DNA of 64,000 bases from Diabrotica undecimpunctata (Eukaryota > Arthropoda > Insecta > Coleoptera > Chrysomelidae). The translations under genes and the position numbers were made by a program. Below the pieces are notes generated by a model. It saw only the letters and a program-made list of their open reading frames with translations, did not search any database and was not told the origin of the DNA. Location: assembly GCF_040954645.1 (NCBI RefSeq), contig NC_092813.1:17772136-17836135 (forward strand), given 5' to 3'. Below, piece after piece: positions 24,036 through 35,800 of this stretch (positions are counted from its first letter, which is position 1; each line of letters opens with the position of its first letter).

Positions 24036-24739
24036 CATTTCATCAATTTTGGCCTATCCAACAATTAAAGAATGTCATAAACATAAAATTGTACATCACA
24101 CTAACCTACACAAGGACAAATACTTTTTTTCTTAATTGCTAGCATCATTATTATAATTAAAGCTACTGCACCTAATTGTCGCTTCTTTTTCATAATCATT
24201 ATTTACCTGTGTGTTTTTTTTTACTCTAATCATAAAACAAACTTCTTTGTTAGGTGATCAATATTAATACAAAATAGGTAGAATGTATGCCTAGAAGACA
24301 GTTACAAACACAAACACACATTTTTCATATTAAATCGACTTGCGCAACTAACTAAGATATAACTAACTAAGCATAGTGGCAAGAGGACCTTATAAAGAAA
24401 TTTTTGCGATTGGCACTGTAGATCTTATAATTTCGGTTAACTTGATTTATAGAAAATAGACCACATATAACATTTGAGTATTCTCGTTTGAGTAGTTAGG
24501 TTTCTGCTGGTAAATGCGGGTTTCCATTTACGGAATGCTCCGCGTGCCTATATGATTCTAGCTTTTACTTCTTAGTCGTATGTAATTTCATTCTTTAGTC
24601 AACTTCCCAGATATATAACTAATTAAACTTAAAAACTTATTCCATAGTAGAAGCTGGCATTTTTATTAGTGTTACTAAGTACATTTGATAAACCAAAAAT
24701 TTTAACTTAATTGCTCGGAAAGCATTTTAAAATAAAATA

Positions 24740-24970
24740 TGAGCCGTTAAAAAGATAAATAAATAACTTTTAATATAACACACGATACCACTTTCTATTT
24801 AAGTAAAGATAAAGGCCACCCCTGTTTAGCGTATTTCATTAAAAATAATTATTAACGGCTTAGAGCGTTGTTTATTTTTTTTGCATAAATAAAAAGAAAA
24901 TCTTGATGGTAGATTTTAGTGGAGTACCATATATATTTTTGTTACAACGTCCATGTGTATTAGTAGTAAA
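24740..24970 (+). repeat. Dispersed repeat, copy 2
   Basis: Same orientation as 10640-10840, with the shared blocks ACACGATACCACTTT and AATAAAAAGAAAA and about 60 additional bases between them. Unknown family. Confidence 0.65.
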
Positions 24971-25499
24971 ACCCAATAAATTATACGACTTACCATTCAG
25001 CAGATAATTTGTGTAATAAACAAATAAGTTACACCTAACCAACTTTCCATTTTCAAATAAAACAATATATCGCTACTTACTTCCATAAAATTAAAGTTCT
25101 GTTGCATGTAAAACAAAGTAAGCCCACATATATTATTATGCCGGACAACAATATATTTCTACTACTGCATACCATATTCAGTAAAAAGGTGATAAGTGTC
25201 TTTAATATATTTTACGTGTATGACTTATTAAAATTTCTCTTTCATATCGACTAGTAAAAACCTTTAAGTACACCTACTTTATTCTACCTGAAAACGAGTT
25301 AAAATTTAGAAATGATTACTAAGCTAAAACCATAAATGATCTTAATGGTGTTAAGTTAAAAGATTATGCTAAAATTAAGCAGACTATTAAATAAAATTGC
25401 TTGTCTTCTATATTTGTGACTAGGAACAAAGTTTTGAAATACTTTGTTAATAGGTATTAATTAGTTACTTGTAGTGCAATATCTTGTGTTTTTTAGATT
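24970..25499. other. No recognisable gene
   Basis: AT-rich sequence without a supported frame; it may include the 5' region of the DUF7869-like copy B. Confidence 0.4.
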
Positions 25500-26688
25500 C
25501 CTTTGAAACTGAAGACAGCAGTTCAATTCTTGATGATTCTCAGAACAATAGTCTCAATGATGGAATCCATTTTTGATAGTGACTTTTCAGATGTAGACCC
25601 CACATATCAACCCACATATCAACCCACATATCAGCAAAGGGATCACTCTCTCTAGGAAGTCTATACGAATTACAAACAGCTGACCTTGATAGCCTAAATG
25701 ATGACAAAGAACCACCCACGAACAATTTAGTTTCAACCAAAATAGCTAGTTGGATATTAAATCTACTGCTTGACAAAGTATGAAAAGACGTACGTCCACT
25801 AAAACGTTGGAGAAAAGCTAACTCCAAAGAATGGGTAATAAATGTCGCAAAAAGGAGGCGTGCTAAGGGTTTGCCTTACGAGATAAAAAAAAAAGAATAG
25901 ACCAGCAAAATTGCTAAAACCAGTTAATTGTTCAGAGTGCGTTTACAAAAATGTGCCAGGTATTTCAGCGAAGATTACAGACAAAAACTCTCTCGTGATT
26001 ATTGGAAGTTAGAATATATATGCCAAAAAAATTTTCTTATTGCACGTATTAAAATTGAGCCACCAAAGAGAGTCGTTACAGTTTGTCGAAGTTTAAAAAA
26101 ACCACCTGCATTTTCCAAAAAGTGTTACTTTTCTTTAAATGGTATTAAATAATAGATACGGATAAAAGAGGCAAGCATACACTGCCAAATAAAACAAGCA
26201 GTGGAACCCGAAAAATCGTGAAGGATCATATTGAGTCTTTTCCATGGGCCTACATTATATTCGCCAAAGTTCAAAGGTAGGTATTTGGACAAAAATTTAA
26301 GTATAAAAAAAATTTACCAAATTTATATAAATAAATGACTGTGTGCAGAAGAAACTGGAAGCGAAATTACATATCGAAGAATATTTTCTAACGGCTATAG
26401 TTTAAGCTTTTTTGTTCCTAAAAAAGATCAATGTTTAGTTTGTAATAAATATGATAGGTGATATTGTAATTCAACTGACAAATCGGATTTAGAAGACAGT
26501 TACAGAGAACATCAGAAAAGAAAAGAAGTATGTAATCTTGAAAAACAAAATAATAAGAAAAAATCTAATGAACAACGGGATTTTGTTTCAATTACTTTCT
26601 ATCTACAGGCCGTACTACAGATTCCAAGCAGATTGACTGGACAACTATATTATTCTCAAAAATTATGCGTCTACAATTTGTGTATATG
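25500..26688 (+). pseudogene. DUF7869-like protein, copy B, 5' half
   Basis: Translating through frame changes gives LKRWRKANSKEWVINVAKRR, GLPYEI, the Cys block CSECVYKCARYFSEDYRQ, then KIVKDHIESFPW, ITYRRIFSNGYSLSFF, a Cys pair (CLVCNKYD) and QRDFVSITFYLQAVLQIP, ending in YSQKLCVYN at the insertion point of the I-type element. The order matches copy A. The putative first catalytic Asp (FDLQ in copy A) is FYLQ here. A 12-bp triplicated word (ACATATCAACCC, 25604-25633) lies in the acidic N-terminal region. The 3' half resumes at 32219. Confidence 0.7.
26678..26688 (+). repeat. Target-site duplication of the I-type element (left)
   Basis: TTGTGTATATG, repeated at 32219-32229 after the poly-A end of the retrotransposon. 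Confidence 0.85.
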
Positions 26689-27095
26689 GAGACTGACAAC
26701 GGGAACTGAACGAGTTAAGTTCTGTGTGTGAAGTGCCGAAATTTTGTCAATATTTTCGGATATAAACAATACTGTTTATGTATATGTCTAAAATTTGAAC
26801 CATATAGTTGATGGAACACAGTGAATCGTGAAATGATGTTATAACTGACTCAAAGTGAGTTGTACATTAGTTAATTTACTTTATATTATCTTGAAAACAT
26901 AACCAACAAAGACACTAGTTCTGTCAATTGTAATAAATATTGTTCTGTGATACTAGCATATTAGAATAGTCGCTAACTTCCTGGTTCGTATAGGCAACCA
27001 GTTTTACGGCATGCCGTATTTAAAGTTGCCTATAGCAAACACAACCCACAAATATTAGCGACCAAGCTATTATCGCTTCTGACTACAGGGGCGAG

Positions 27096-28374
27096 ATGAA
27101 ATCTAATATAAGTTCCCCAACGGCAAATAACAGTAATACAACTGAAAGTAATAGCCCTCCAGTTTCATATGTTGCTGCTGCCAGATCTATACCTAAAACT
27201 ACGTACCCAACAAAAGAGCAAGCTATAGTGTTCCATATAACTGATAACAATCTTAAATTATTTGACTACGTCAAATCAATTGGAAATATTATTGGGCCGA
27301 AAAACATCAGCTTCGCTTCCAGAATCTCGAACAACCGATTGTGCATTTACCTAAATAATATAGAATGTGTGGACCTATTACTCACAAATAATTCTGTTGT
27401 TCGCGTAGGAGACGTAGACCATAATATTAGAAGACTAGTTGTACCAGCTAAACGTCTAGTTTTATCAAATCCATCCAATAATAAAGTCCATCTATTCCAC
27501 ATGAGCTTATCGAGTCAGCACTCAAAAATTATGGCCTACAGATTGCTTCACCCATCTCGTTCCCAAGGGCAGGAATTCCAGACGACGAATATAACCATAT
27601 TCTTTCCTTCCGTAGACAAGTCTATATAGTTCCACCGAATGATAACTACAAGATCCAAACCTCATTGGTCATTTTATTTGAAGGTAATGCACATCGCATA
27701 TTTTTGTCCACCGATAAAATGCTCTGTTTTCTATGCAAACAATCTGGACATGTAGCTAACAATTGCCCAAACACAAATGTCCCTTCAGTTTCTACAGAGA
27801 ATCCATCAACAACTGAAGAAATACCATCCTCACCTGTCCCTCGAATGAAGAGAGCCTTTTCGAATTCAACAGATTCCAACGTAATCAACGTGTCAGAAAC
27901 ACAAAAAGAAATTTCACCTGCAATGCCACCTTCTTATCAAGATACAAACAGAAAACCAATGAAACAAGCTAGGAAGAAGTTAAAAAAGATTCGTCTGATA
28001 GTTCCAAAATCACGGATGCCTCAAAAGAAGCAATAAAAGACTGTTTTAGTAAGTCGTCACAGTCTCTTTTCACCTCTGTAGACAATTTCATAAGTTTTCT
28101 TGAAAATAGTTACGGTAGTAGCAATCTATTATCTGAAGCCCAACAGTTTATACATGACATCAAATCATTACTCTCTGACATGTATAATGTTTATCCTTTT
28201 CTAACAGATAGGTCACTAAAATACAGATTTACACGAATATCAAAAAAACTTAAACAAGATTTTCAGTCTGACACAGCAGACACAGTGAGCATAAATTCCA
28301 TATCATCACTGGAACCTCCGGATGAGGAATATCTCTCAGATACCTCCCATCATTCCCAAAAATCCTCTTTGTAA
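27096..28374 (+). pseudogene. I-type ORF1, Gag-like with CCHC knuckle
   Basis: ORF1 binds element RNA in this group. The start is ATG 27096 (MKSNISSPTA), after a GAG. Three frames must be joined: 27096 to about 27565, then to about 27985, then to TAA 28372-28374. The first has a polar N-terminus and an RRM-like region (LKLFDYVKSIGNIIGPKNIS). The second has a CCHC knuckle, CFLCKQSGHVANNC. The third ends in an acidic tail (SSLEPPDEEYLSDTSHHS). The stop overlaps the ORF2 start as TAATG, an arrangement used for coupled reinitiation in some non-LTR elements. Confidence 0.85.
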
Positions 28375-31300
28375 TGAATTTCAATCTAATTCAATGGAAT
28401 TGTGATGGGTTTTACCCTAGACTTAAACACCTTCAAAAGTTAATCGTTGATACTACTGCCGACATAGTATGTTTACAAGAAACAAATTTCAAATCTGACC
28501 ACAAAAGACTTCTAAATGGTTTTGTAGGATATCATTTCTTGAGAACTGACTATCTTAGAGCTAGCGGTGGAACATCCATATTCGTATCCAATGATCTCTA
28601 CTCCACACATCTTCCCATTTGCACAAACCTAGAAGCTATCGCCGTTAACATTTGGTGTCCAAACAAAATTTCAGTTTGTAGTATTTATATTCCTCCAAAT
28701 TATAGTTTATCCGAAGCTGATTTAGTGGACCTCATATACCAACTTCCTTCACCTTTCCTTCTTGTTGGAGATTTCAATGCCCACAATACATTGTGAGGCT
28801 CTGAAAAAACCTTCGGCCGAAGAAAGACTGTCGAAAATGTATTAAATATTACCGATACTTGTATGATGAATAATCATTCTAAAACTCATTTTAATATTGC
28901 TACTGGTACATTTTCCTCAATAGATTTAAGTTTGTGCCACCCAAAAATATATCCTTACCTCACATGGAAACCAGCTGACTATCTTTATGACAGTAATCAT
29001 TATCCTATTTTAATATCTGAAATATCTGCAAAACATTTCGACCCCTTTAAAAAATGGAACATTTCTAATGCCAATTGGGATGGCTTTCGATTATATACTG
29101 AAAGCAAATTAAATCAGCTGCAGTTATCAGAAGATGCAAATGAAAATATTGGCGCTTTCAATAACTGTATAATCTCCGCTGCTGAAGCAAATATCGGACA
29201 AATAGCAATTTTTTCGTCTCGTAAAACAACACCTTGGTGGAATGAAAGATGCTCTCTGGCTTTACAACAAAGTAAGGCAGCATTAAACAAATACCGCAGA
29301 GACAGTACTAAAGAAAATTTAATTACCTTAAAAAATCTGAGAGCCAAATCTAAGTATATAATTAAACAAAGCAAAAAAGACTTTTGGAAAAAACACGTCT
29401 CATTCATAAATACTTATACTCCTTCTAGCAAAATTTGGAAAAAAATTAAACACATGACAGGAAAAAAAACGTATTCAAAAATTTCTGCCATACTTACTCA
29501 AAACAGCACAGTCACTTGTAGTCAACAAATTGTTAACATTTTGGGTGAAACTTTTCATAAGAAAGCAACTAATAGACTTACTTCAAATTGGCAGCTTCCC
29601 ATGTCTACTAATCTAAACTCCAGTTTATCTGATAGCAGAAAATCCGATCAAATTTTTCTAAATATGCCGTTTACATTACAAGAATTATCAGACATATTGT
29701 TCTGTTGCAAAAATTCAGCTGCAGGTCCAGATAACATTCGTTTTATCTTTATTAAAAATCTTTCAAGGCCTAGCCTAGCTAAACTGCTGGAAATTTACAA
29801 TTTAATATGGACCAAAAAATCATTTCCAAATTTGTGGCAAATATCCATAATAATTCCTGTTAAAAAACAAGGCAAACCTTCAACTGATCTAAATTCCTAC
29901 AGACCAATTTCTCTTACATGTACAATGTGCAAACTTATGGAGAAAATGATCAATAAAAGACTCCTGTGGTTTCTAGAAAAATATAAAATAATAAATTTGG
30001 CACAATCAGGTTTTAGATCACACCGAAGTACAGCAGACAATCTAGCAGTCCTCCAAACATCAATCATTAAAGTCTTTTAATGCAAACAAGACCTAATAGC
30101 TGTTTCGTTTGATATCGAAAAAGCATTCGATACTCTGTATACACCTCTTGTTATAGCTAAACTCGAGGAGTACGGTATATCTGGAAATATATCTTCATTT
30201 ATTAATCAATTTCTAACAAATAGAACCTTTAACGTAAGAGAAAATGGCAAAATCTCTAGGACTTTCAAACAAACTGATGGCGTTCCCCAAGGGTCGGTAT
30301 TGAGTCCTACACTCCTTATTCTTGTTTTAAGCGATATATGTAATAAAATTGAGCTTCCGGTCAAGTTTGCACTCTACGCAGATGATTTAATAATTTTCTG
30401 CCGAGGCAAACAAACTGTTGCCACTTGCAAACTACTTCAGAATGCTACTGACCAATTGCTTGAATGGACTTCAGTAAGTGGATTTAACTTTTCTGTTGAA
30501 AAGACAAAAATCGTTAAGTTTTCTCGCAGGACAGCCAGTACTATAATTCCTAAAATTACCATTAATGGTACTTGTCCACCTACAGTAAAGAGTATGCGGA
30601 TTTTAGGACTCACATTCGTCAGTAAACTTAATTGGAAATGCCATTTAAAAGATCTCAAAACTAAGTGCATGACAAATCTTAACTTATTAAAAACTCTGTC
30701 TAATCATCATTGGGGTGCGGACGAAGACTCCTTGCTTCAGATATATAGATTTCTTATTCGTTCTAAAATAGACTACTGCAGTTTCATTTATATGTCAGCT
30801 AGCCCATCAGATTTAAAACTTCTAAATTCTGTACACAACACTGCACTCCGAATATGCCTTGGAGCCTTTAGGTCGAGCCCTGCAAAGAGTTTATACAGAG
30901 AAGCTAATGAACTTCCCCTCTGGCTACGTCGCCGGCAACTCCTTTTAAAATATTCGTCTCGAATCTCAGCTAATACCGAAAACCCAGCTTATAAATTATT
31001 AAGTAATGAACTTTTAAACTCTCCTTCTCCTATTAAACTTCAGTATATGCCACAGTATCTCTCACCACATCTGAATAATATCGATCTTTCAGTCACAACT
31101 CCAATATTAATATCACCTAAACCTCCCTGAAATAAATCGATAGCAGATTTTAATCTCTCGTTAACTAATTATGATAAGCATCAGAAAAATCCACAATTTC
31201 TAAGGCAAACCTTTAAAGAATTAATTGCTAACAACAGATTTGACCGAATTTTATACACAGATGCTTCTAAGAGTCCTACAGCTGTTGGATGTGCTGTAAC

Positions 31301-32045
31301 TTCAAACACCGATTTAATCACATCTTGTAATCTTCCGCTCTTCTGCTGCATACATACTGCTGAATTATTCTCTATTCTCCAAGCTACAAACTTATTATCT
31401 CCAAAATATAAAAAAGTAGCAATATTTACAGACTCTTTAGCGTCTATCTATTCTCTCAAAAGTATGTACACGGTACATCCTTTGGTTCAAACTATTCAAA
31501 ACTCTTTCGATAGTTTAATCTCAATAGGAGTATCCATAACCATGATCTGGATTCCGTCTCATGTAGGAAACCCAGGTAACGAACTAGCCGACCTCTTTGC
31601 AAAACAAGCCTCGTCTTCTAATATGGAGACTGAAAACATACAACTTCATACAGATTAACAGTCGCATTTTAAAAATATCATCCAAATGTCTTGGCAAGAT
31701 CACTGGAATAAAATCCCTTCCAAGCTTCGTGACATCCATCCCAGCGTTAAAAAGCTTGAGTTTTCTTCCATGACACTAAAAAACAAAATCTTAATTCGCC
31801 AACTTAGAATCGGCCATACAAGACTAAATCATAAACATTTAATGACTTCCCGAGATCCACCTACATGCACACACTGTGGTAATATTCTATCTGTTAAACA
31901 TATTCTCGTAGACTGTCCCCACTTTAACAACGAAAGAAAAAATAATCTTTTGGGTCAAAACCTACAAAATATTCTCAGTTCGCCAGATCAATTCCAAAAC
32001 CTTATTAATTTCCTCTATGAAACCAAGCTTTACCAGGATATTTAG
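28374..32045 (+). pseudogene. I-type ORF2: endonuclease, RT, RNase H, CCHC; four in-frame stops
   Basis: One frame of 1223 codons with no frameshift; the only lesions seen are TGA 28794-28796 (a Trp codon by context), TAA 30078-30080, TGA 31128-31130 and TAA 31656-31658. The AP endonuclease covers residues 1-230 (QWNCDGF, CLQET, GDFNAHN, SSIDLSL, then SNHYPI where SDH is usual). RT has GPDNIR, SYRPISLTC, FDIEKAFD, DGVPQGSVLSP and ALYADDLIIF near residue 665. RNase H has YTDASKS near 960, HTAELFSIL, TDSLAS and WIPSHVGNPGNELAD. A C-terminal knuckle reads CTHC...H....C. Nonsense-only decay suggests recent, substitution-driven loss. Confidence 0.92.
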
Positions 32046-32218
32046 AAGAAGAAACGTAGTTTAGAATTTGATAATTAATAATTGTACCAATATTTAATGT
32101 ATTTCTTTATTAATTGTAATGTTACTGTATATTCTTGTAATGTAATATAATAGAATTGTACCTGTGTCAGTGTCGAGCTGTCGAGACACGTAAAGCTAAA
32201 TAATAAAAAAAAAAAAAA

Positions 32219-32995
32219 TTGTGTATATGAAGCCGCATTACCAAATGCAGCTTGCTGTTTTGCCTGGTCAGAAATTAACGGTAGACGAGGAAGTTCTAAA
32301 ATAGGATGATTATACTTCACTACTTTTCAAAATGTGTTCCAGTATGTAAGTGAAATAAGTTTATTTTCTGATACCTGCTGAGGACAGAATCGTAATCAGC
32401 ATATTGCAGCCTTTCTATTATGGGATGTTCAAAACATAGACCATTTAAATATTATTAAGAGTCTGGACATTCCTATATGGAAGTTGACTCTATGCATAGT
32501 AGTATCGAAACCACTAAAAAACACAGATCTATCTATAGGATGCCATATTACTGGTCTATTTTTTAAAATGCAAAAGGAACTAAAAATATCAAGGTTGATG
32601 ATAAAAAAGTATGTATAGAACAATACAAATGTAAATAATTTAAATACTACGACTTTTATGATTTAAAAAATTTGTCACACACTTTAATTAAAAACCGGTC
32701 AAAAGACCAAAAGGGTGAAAAAATAATGTGGTTGTAGATAAAAAGAATGAGATTCGTGAAAGGAGAGACAAACAGAATCTATTTTAATTATGACATGTCA
32801 ACAAGCTTCAATTATTTCTTTACTGATACTGCACGGCAGTCAACAAGAAAAAAGCACGCCAAGTTATCAACTAATACAAGCAATCTTGAAGAACTTAAGT
32901 GACTTTATGATGCACATTTGCCAATTAGCATAGCAAAAAAGAGAGATTTGGTACAGCTATGTGATAAGGGCATAACGTTGTTTAATCTTTAGTGT
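32219..32995 (+). pseudogene. DUF7869-like protein, copy B, 3' half
   Basis: Directly after the retrotransposon the reading resumes: CVYEAALPNAACCFAWSEIN, GRRGSSKIG, then LFSDTC*GQNRNQHIAAFLL with one stop in the CGGQN block, ESGHSYMEVDSMHSSIETTK, and after further lesions GETNRIYFNYDMSTSFNYFF and LYDAHLPISIAKKRDLVQLC, which I recognise as the C-terminal end of this family. The GHSYMEVDSMHS..E form differs from GHSYLPNDTDF..IE in copy A, so A and B are different subfamilies. The first 11 bases are the duplicated target site. Confidence 0.7.
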
Positions 32996-33360
32996 AAGGA
33001 ATAGACGTGTGTAAATTCTGCTCCATAATAATTTCAATTTTTGGTTATTGTGAGTCGATAATTTTGCGTGCAGTGTGTAATAGAAGAATAAAAGTGTTAA
33101 TGGTAATTATAGCAAAGACATTGGAAGAGAGGTAAGTGCATAACCTCGATAAATTTAGGAAGGCGAAGGAAATTTTATTTACTCTCAACATAAAAAAACT
33201 AAAAACAAAACCGGCCCAGGTAATTAACGCTATATCCGTTTTAAAAGCTAGAGGTGGGCGTTGCCACATCAAACCGTTCCAAAGTAACTGACAATTATTT
33301 TAATTGAAAATTAATTTATTCAGGAAGAAAACGTGAAAATAAATTACTACAAGCTACTGC

Positions 33361-34218
33361 TTGAGAGAACCATCTTCCTTCGACGCGTTGAGTGGGGAGG
33401 TTGGCTCTATCGCGAGTAGTAGCAGTAGAAATATGGATTCAGATGATACTACATCCGATGACAATCGGAAAAGAAATAGAGAAGAAGAGGAACTGTTATT
33501 TGGTCCCTGTAAAAAAGTACAAAGAAGTCCAGTTAAAAGTCACAAAGATGATAACGAAATAGATCAAATACTAAATATGATAAAAAATTTAACAATAGAG
33601 TTACAAGAATTAAAAACTGATATAAAAGAAGTAAAAATGTAACAAAAACAATACAGAGAAAAAATGAGGGAACTCACAACTGAACTAGCAGAACTAAAAC
33701 AAGAGAATAGTGAAATCTGTAAAGAAAATGAATAAATCAAAAAGGATCTGAATGAGACAAAAGGACGCCTTGAAAGTCTGGATAGAATAAGAAAAGAAAA
33801 TAATGTGATAATACAGGGAATGACAATAGAAACTGGAGATAGAAGAATACTAAAAGAAGTAATAGGAAATTTTATGACAAAAGAGCTAAATATTACCGTA
33901 AATATAGAAGAAGCAGTGAAACTAGGAGATAAAACATGTTTAGTCAGACTACCAAACAAAGAAGAAATAACAAAAATTATGGAAAACAAAAGTAAACTTA
34001 AAGAAGTGAAACAAGAAAAAATATATATAAACAATGATCTAACGACAGAGAAATTACAAATACAGAAGGAAATACGAAGAATAGCAAAAGATGAAATAAA
34101 GAAAGGTAAACGTGTCCAAATTAAAGCCAACAAACTTATAATAGATGGTCTAGAAAGGAGATGGAATAGAAACACCAACCAGCTGGAGGACCATCATGGA
34201 GGTGGTTCAAAAAACTAG
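33361..34218 (+). pseudogene. Non-LTR retrotransposon ORF1 with coiled coil
   Basis: A single frame ending TAG 34216-34218, with in-frame TAA at 33640-33642 and 33733-33735. The N-terminus is Ser/Asp/Glu-rich (SDDTTSDDNRKRNREEEE), followed by a long heptad region (about 33550-33790, LKTDIKEVKM, ELAELKQENSE) and a basic RNA-binding-like C-terminal half (NNVIIQGMTIETGDRRILKE, AVKLGDKTCLVRLPNKEE, KIYINNDLTTEKLQIQKE). Very similar proteins precede RTE-like endonuclease-RT genes in insects. The 5' end of the element is probably near 33290. The two stops need only single substitutions. Confidence 0.75.
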
Positions 34219-34232
34219 CAAGGGATGAGACG

Positions 34233-34540
34233 ATGCATTATTCGTTAACGGACGAGGCAAAGAAACAGAAAATGACTGCAGATAAACCCGGGTACAACAA
34301 AAGTGAAATAAAGAAAGATAGACAAGAAAACAAAAATAAAAGACGAAGACAACAGAACAAAAAAAATAAAGAGTTGAAAATAAGCACATGGAACATAAGA
34401 ACTATGCTAGCTCCAGGAAAAATGCTAGAAATGGGAAAAGAACTCAAAAAGTATAAAATAGATATTGCAGCACTGCAAGAATTACGCTCGGAGGGACAGG
34501 GACAGATTGATAAACAAGATGAAAAAGACAGTCAAGATTT
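34233..34540 (+). pseudogene. RTE-like ORF2, N-terminal endonuclease only
   Basis: ATG 34233, 14 bases after the ORF1 stop, opens a basic leader (NKRRRQQNKKNK) and the start of an AP endonuclease: LKISTWNIRTMLAPGKMLEM and IDIAALQELRSEGQG. Here the sequence changes abruptly near 34540 to a PLE end, so the element lacks the rest of the endonuclease and all of the RT. The 3' loss is unusual, because these elements normally lose their 5' ends; later recombination or PLE insertion is likely. Confidence 0.75.
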
Positions 34541-34567
34541 CATTTCACGTACAAATCGTCTATGTAT

Positions 34568-34609
34568 CTGTTTATACGTATTTCGCTTTAATAAAGCTCA
34601 TCAGAACAG
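34568..34609 (-). ncRNA. Type I hammerhead ribozyme, complete fold (PLE pseudo-LTR)
   Basis: On the minus strand, in order: stem I strand CTGTT (34609-34605), CTGATGA (34604-34598), stem II GCTTT-ATT-AAAGC (34597-34585), GAA (34584-34582), stem III ATA-CG-TAT (34581-34574), cleavage-site A (34573), stem I strand AACAG (34572-34568). Every conserved core position is present and both stems pair perfectly. The very short stem III is the known PLE form, thought to work better as a dimer. It lies in a 120-bp orphan PLE end between a truncated RTE-like gene and a (TA)n tract. Self-cleavage is predicted, not shown. Confidence 0.75.
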
Positions 34610-34651
34610 TTATTCATAGGCGTTCCCAACGTGAAAAATAAATCTTTTCTG

Positions 34652-34656
<5 letters not shown>

Positions 34657-34722
<66 letters not shown>

Positions 34723-34724
34723 CA
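34657..34724. repeat. (TA)n microsatellite at the left end of E1
   Basis: TA repeats with two CA interruptions near 34709 and 34723; directly adjoins the E1 terminus TCTAGCGG at 34725. Confidence 0.95.
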
Positions 34725-35639
34725 TCTAGCGGTTAATGTAAGCTCTGTTCTAAAACGGTATTATACTAACTCCAGTAGAATATACACCGTGTATTTTATT
34801 ATCTGAGTAGCGCTTTATGTAGACTCCGACCAACACGTAGGATTAAGTGGACTCCACAAAAGGATAAACCATTTGTGGGATCCGTATTTACGATATTGCA
34901 TATACTTCTAAACTCCTGCGATGTTGCCAATAATTGTATTAGTAGTAGATTTTCAAATTTTACAGCAGGTACATTCTGGAACTGGAAATTTATTTAAATA
35001 TCCATTAATTTAATCATGGAGGAATTTGAGGACTATTTGGCTAATTTATGTAGTTAAATATAAATTGTTAACCGACATATACCTTTATTTTACTTTTTAG
35101 TTTTAATAAACAAGGCGGTAATTTATATTACTTGTTTTATATATTTTTAAACATAAGAAAGTGTCTATTATAAACGTGGAAAAGTTAAGTTTCCATTTTT
35201 ATTAATTAGTATTTTTTATTAAAAGGCATTGTCACTAAAACATTTAGTTCATAAATGTACGTACATCGGATAGAGTAATCGTGTAACAGTTTATGAAAGT
35301 AGAAGCCCCTTTGGTAGGACTATAATGCTTGTTTTCCTATTAATATAATTAAAGAAAACTCAAACAATAGGAAGATCTTTGTAATTTTTGGATTCCTGCA
35401 GTTTAAGACATGCAATGTTTGTTTTATAGCGTAGTTGAATTTAAACTACAATAATTTATAAATCTATCTTTAATAACATACTTTTTTACTGCCTAATTTC
35501 AATAGATATGTCGATTTTTAATTAAAATATTTAATGCATTAAAGTCGCGTAGAGATTTTCACTAAACATTTAATTTTAAAGCTATTATTTTAATAGTCCA
35601 AAAAAAAGTATAAAAGTCTAGGGAATTCAATATCCCACT

Positions 35640-35800
35640 ATGGATTTGTTTTATAGATTATCGTAAAGCGTTCGACAGAGTCAAATGGATACACTTATGA
35701 CTGATACTAAAAGAATTAGGTGTACAACAACACCTAATTTTGCTTATAACTGAACTGTACGAACACACTACTGGACCATTTAAACTAACATTAAAAGAAG
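35640..35800 (+). pseudogene. RTE-type RT fragment (motif A region)
   Basis: A 50-codon stretch reads IDYRKAFDRVKW, then LILKELGVQQHLILLITELY. The Asp-containing motif A of RTE reverse transcriptases is recognisable. It has one stop and no flanking RT sequence. E2 lacks the corresponding part, so it is either an insertion into E1 or a deletion from E2. Confidence 0.65.

Larger units (their letters stand above)
26689..32218 (+). mobile_element. Full-length I-type non-LTR retrotransposon
   Basis: A 5530-bp element with a 5' leader (26689-27095), ORF1, ORF2, a 3' UTR (32046-32204) and an A-rich end (TAATA13). It is flanked by an 11-bp duplication and sits in the DUF7869-like copy B, whose reading resumes directly after it (VYEAALPNAA). 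RNase H after RT plus a C-terminal CCHC places it in the I/Nimb group. Being full length at both ends, it was a complete reverse transcription product. Confidence 0.92.

Noticed and set aside
25604..25633. Triplicated ACATATCAACCC word, considered as a CRISPR-like or satellite array
   Set aside because: Only three direct units without spacers, inside an acidic coding remnant; a simple local slippage.
33564..34178. 204-residue minus-strand frame, Ser/Phe-rich, membrane-like
   Set aside because: Exact antisense of the A-rich ORF1 at 33361-34218; Lys/Glu codons give Phe/Ser/Leu in reverse.
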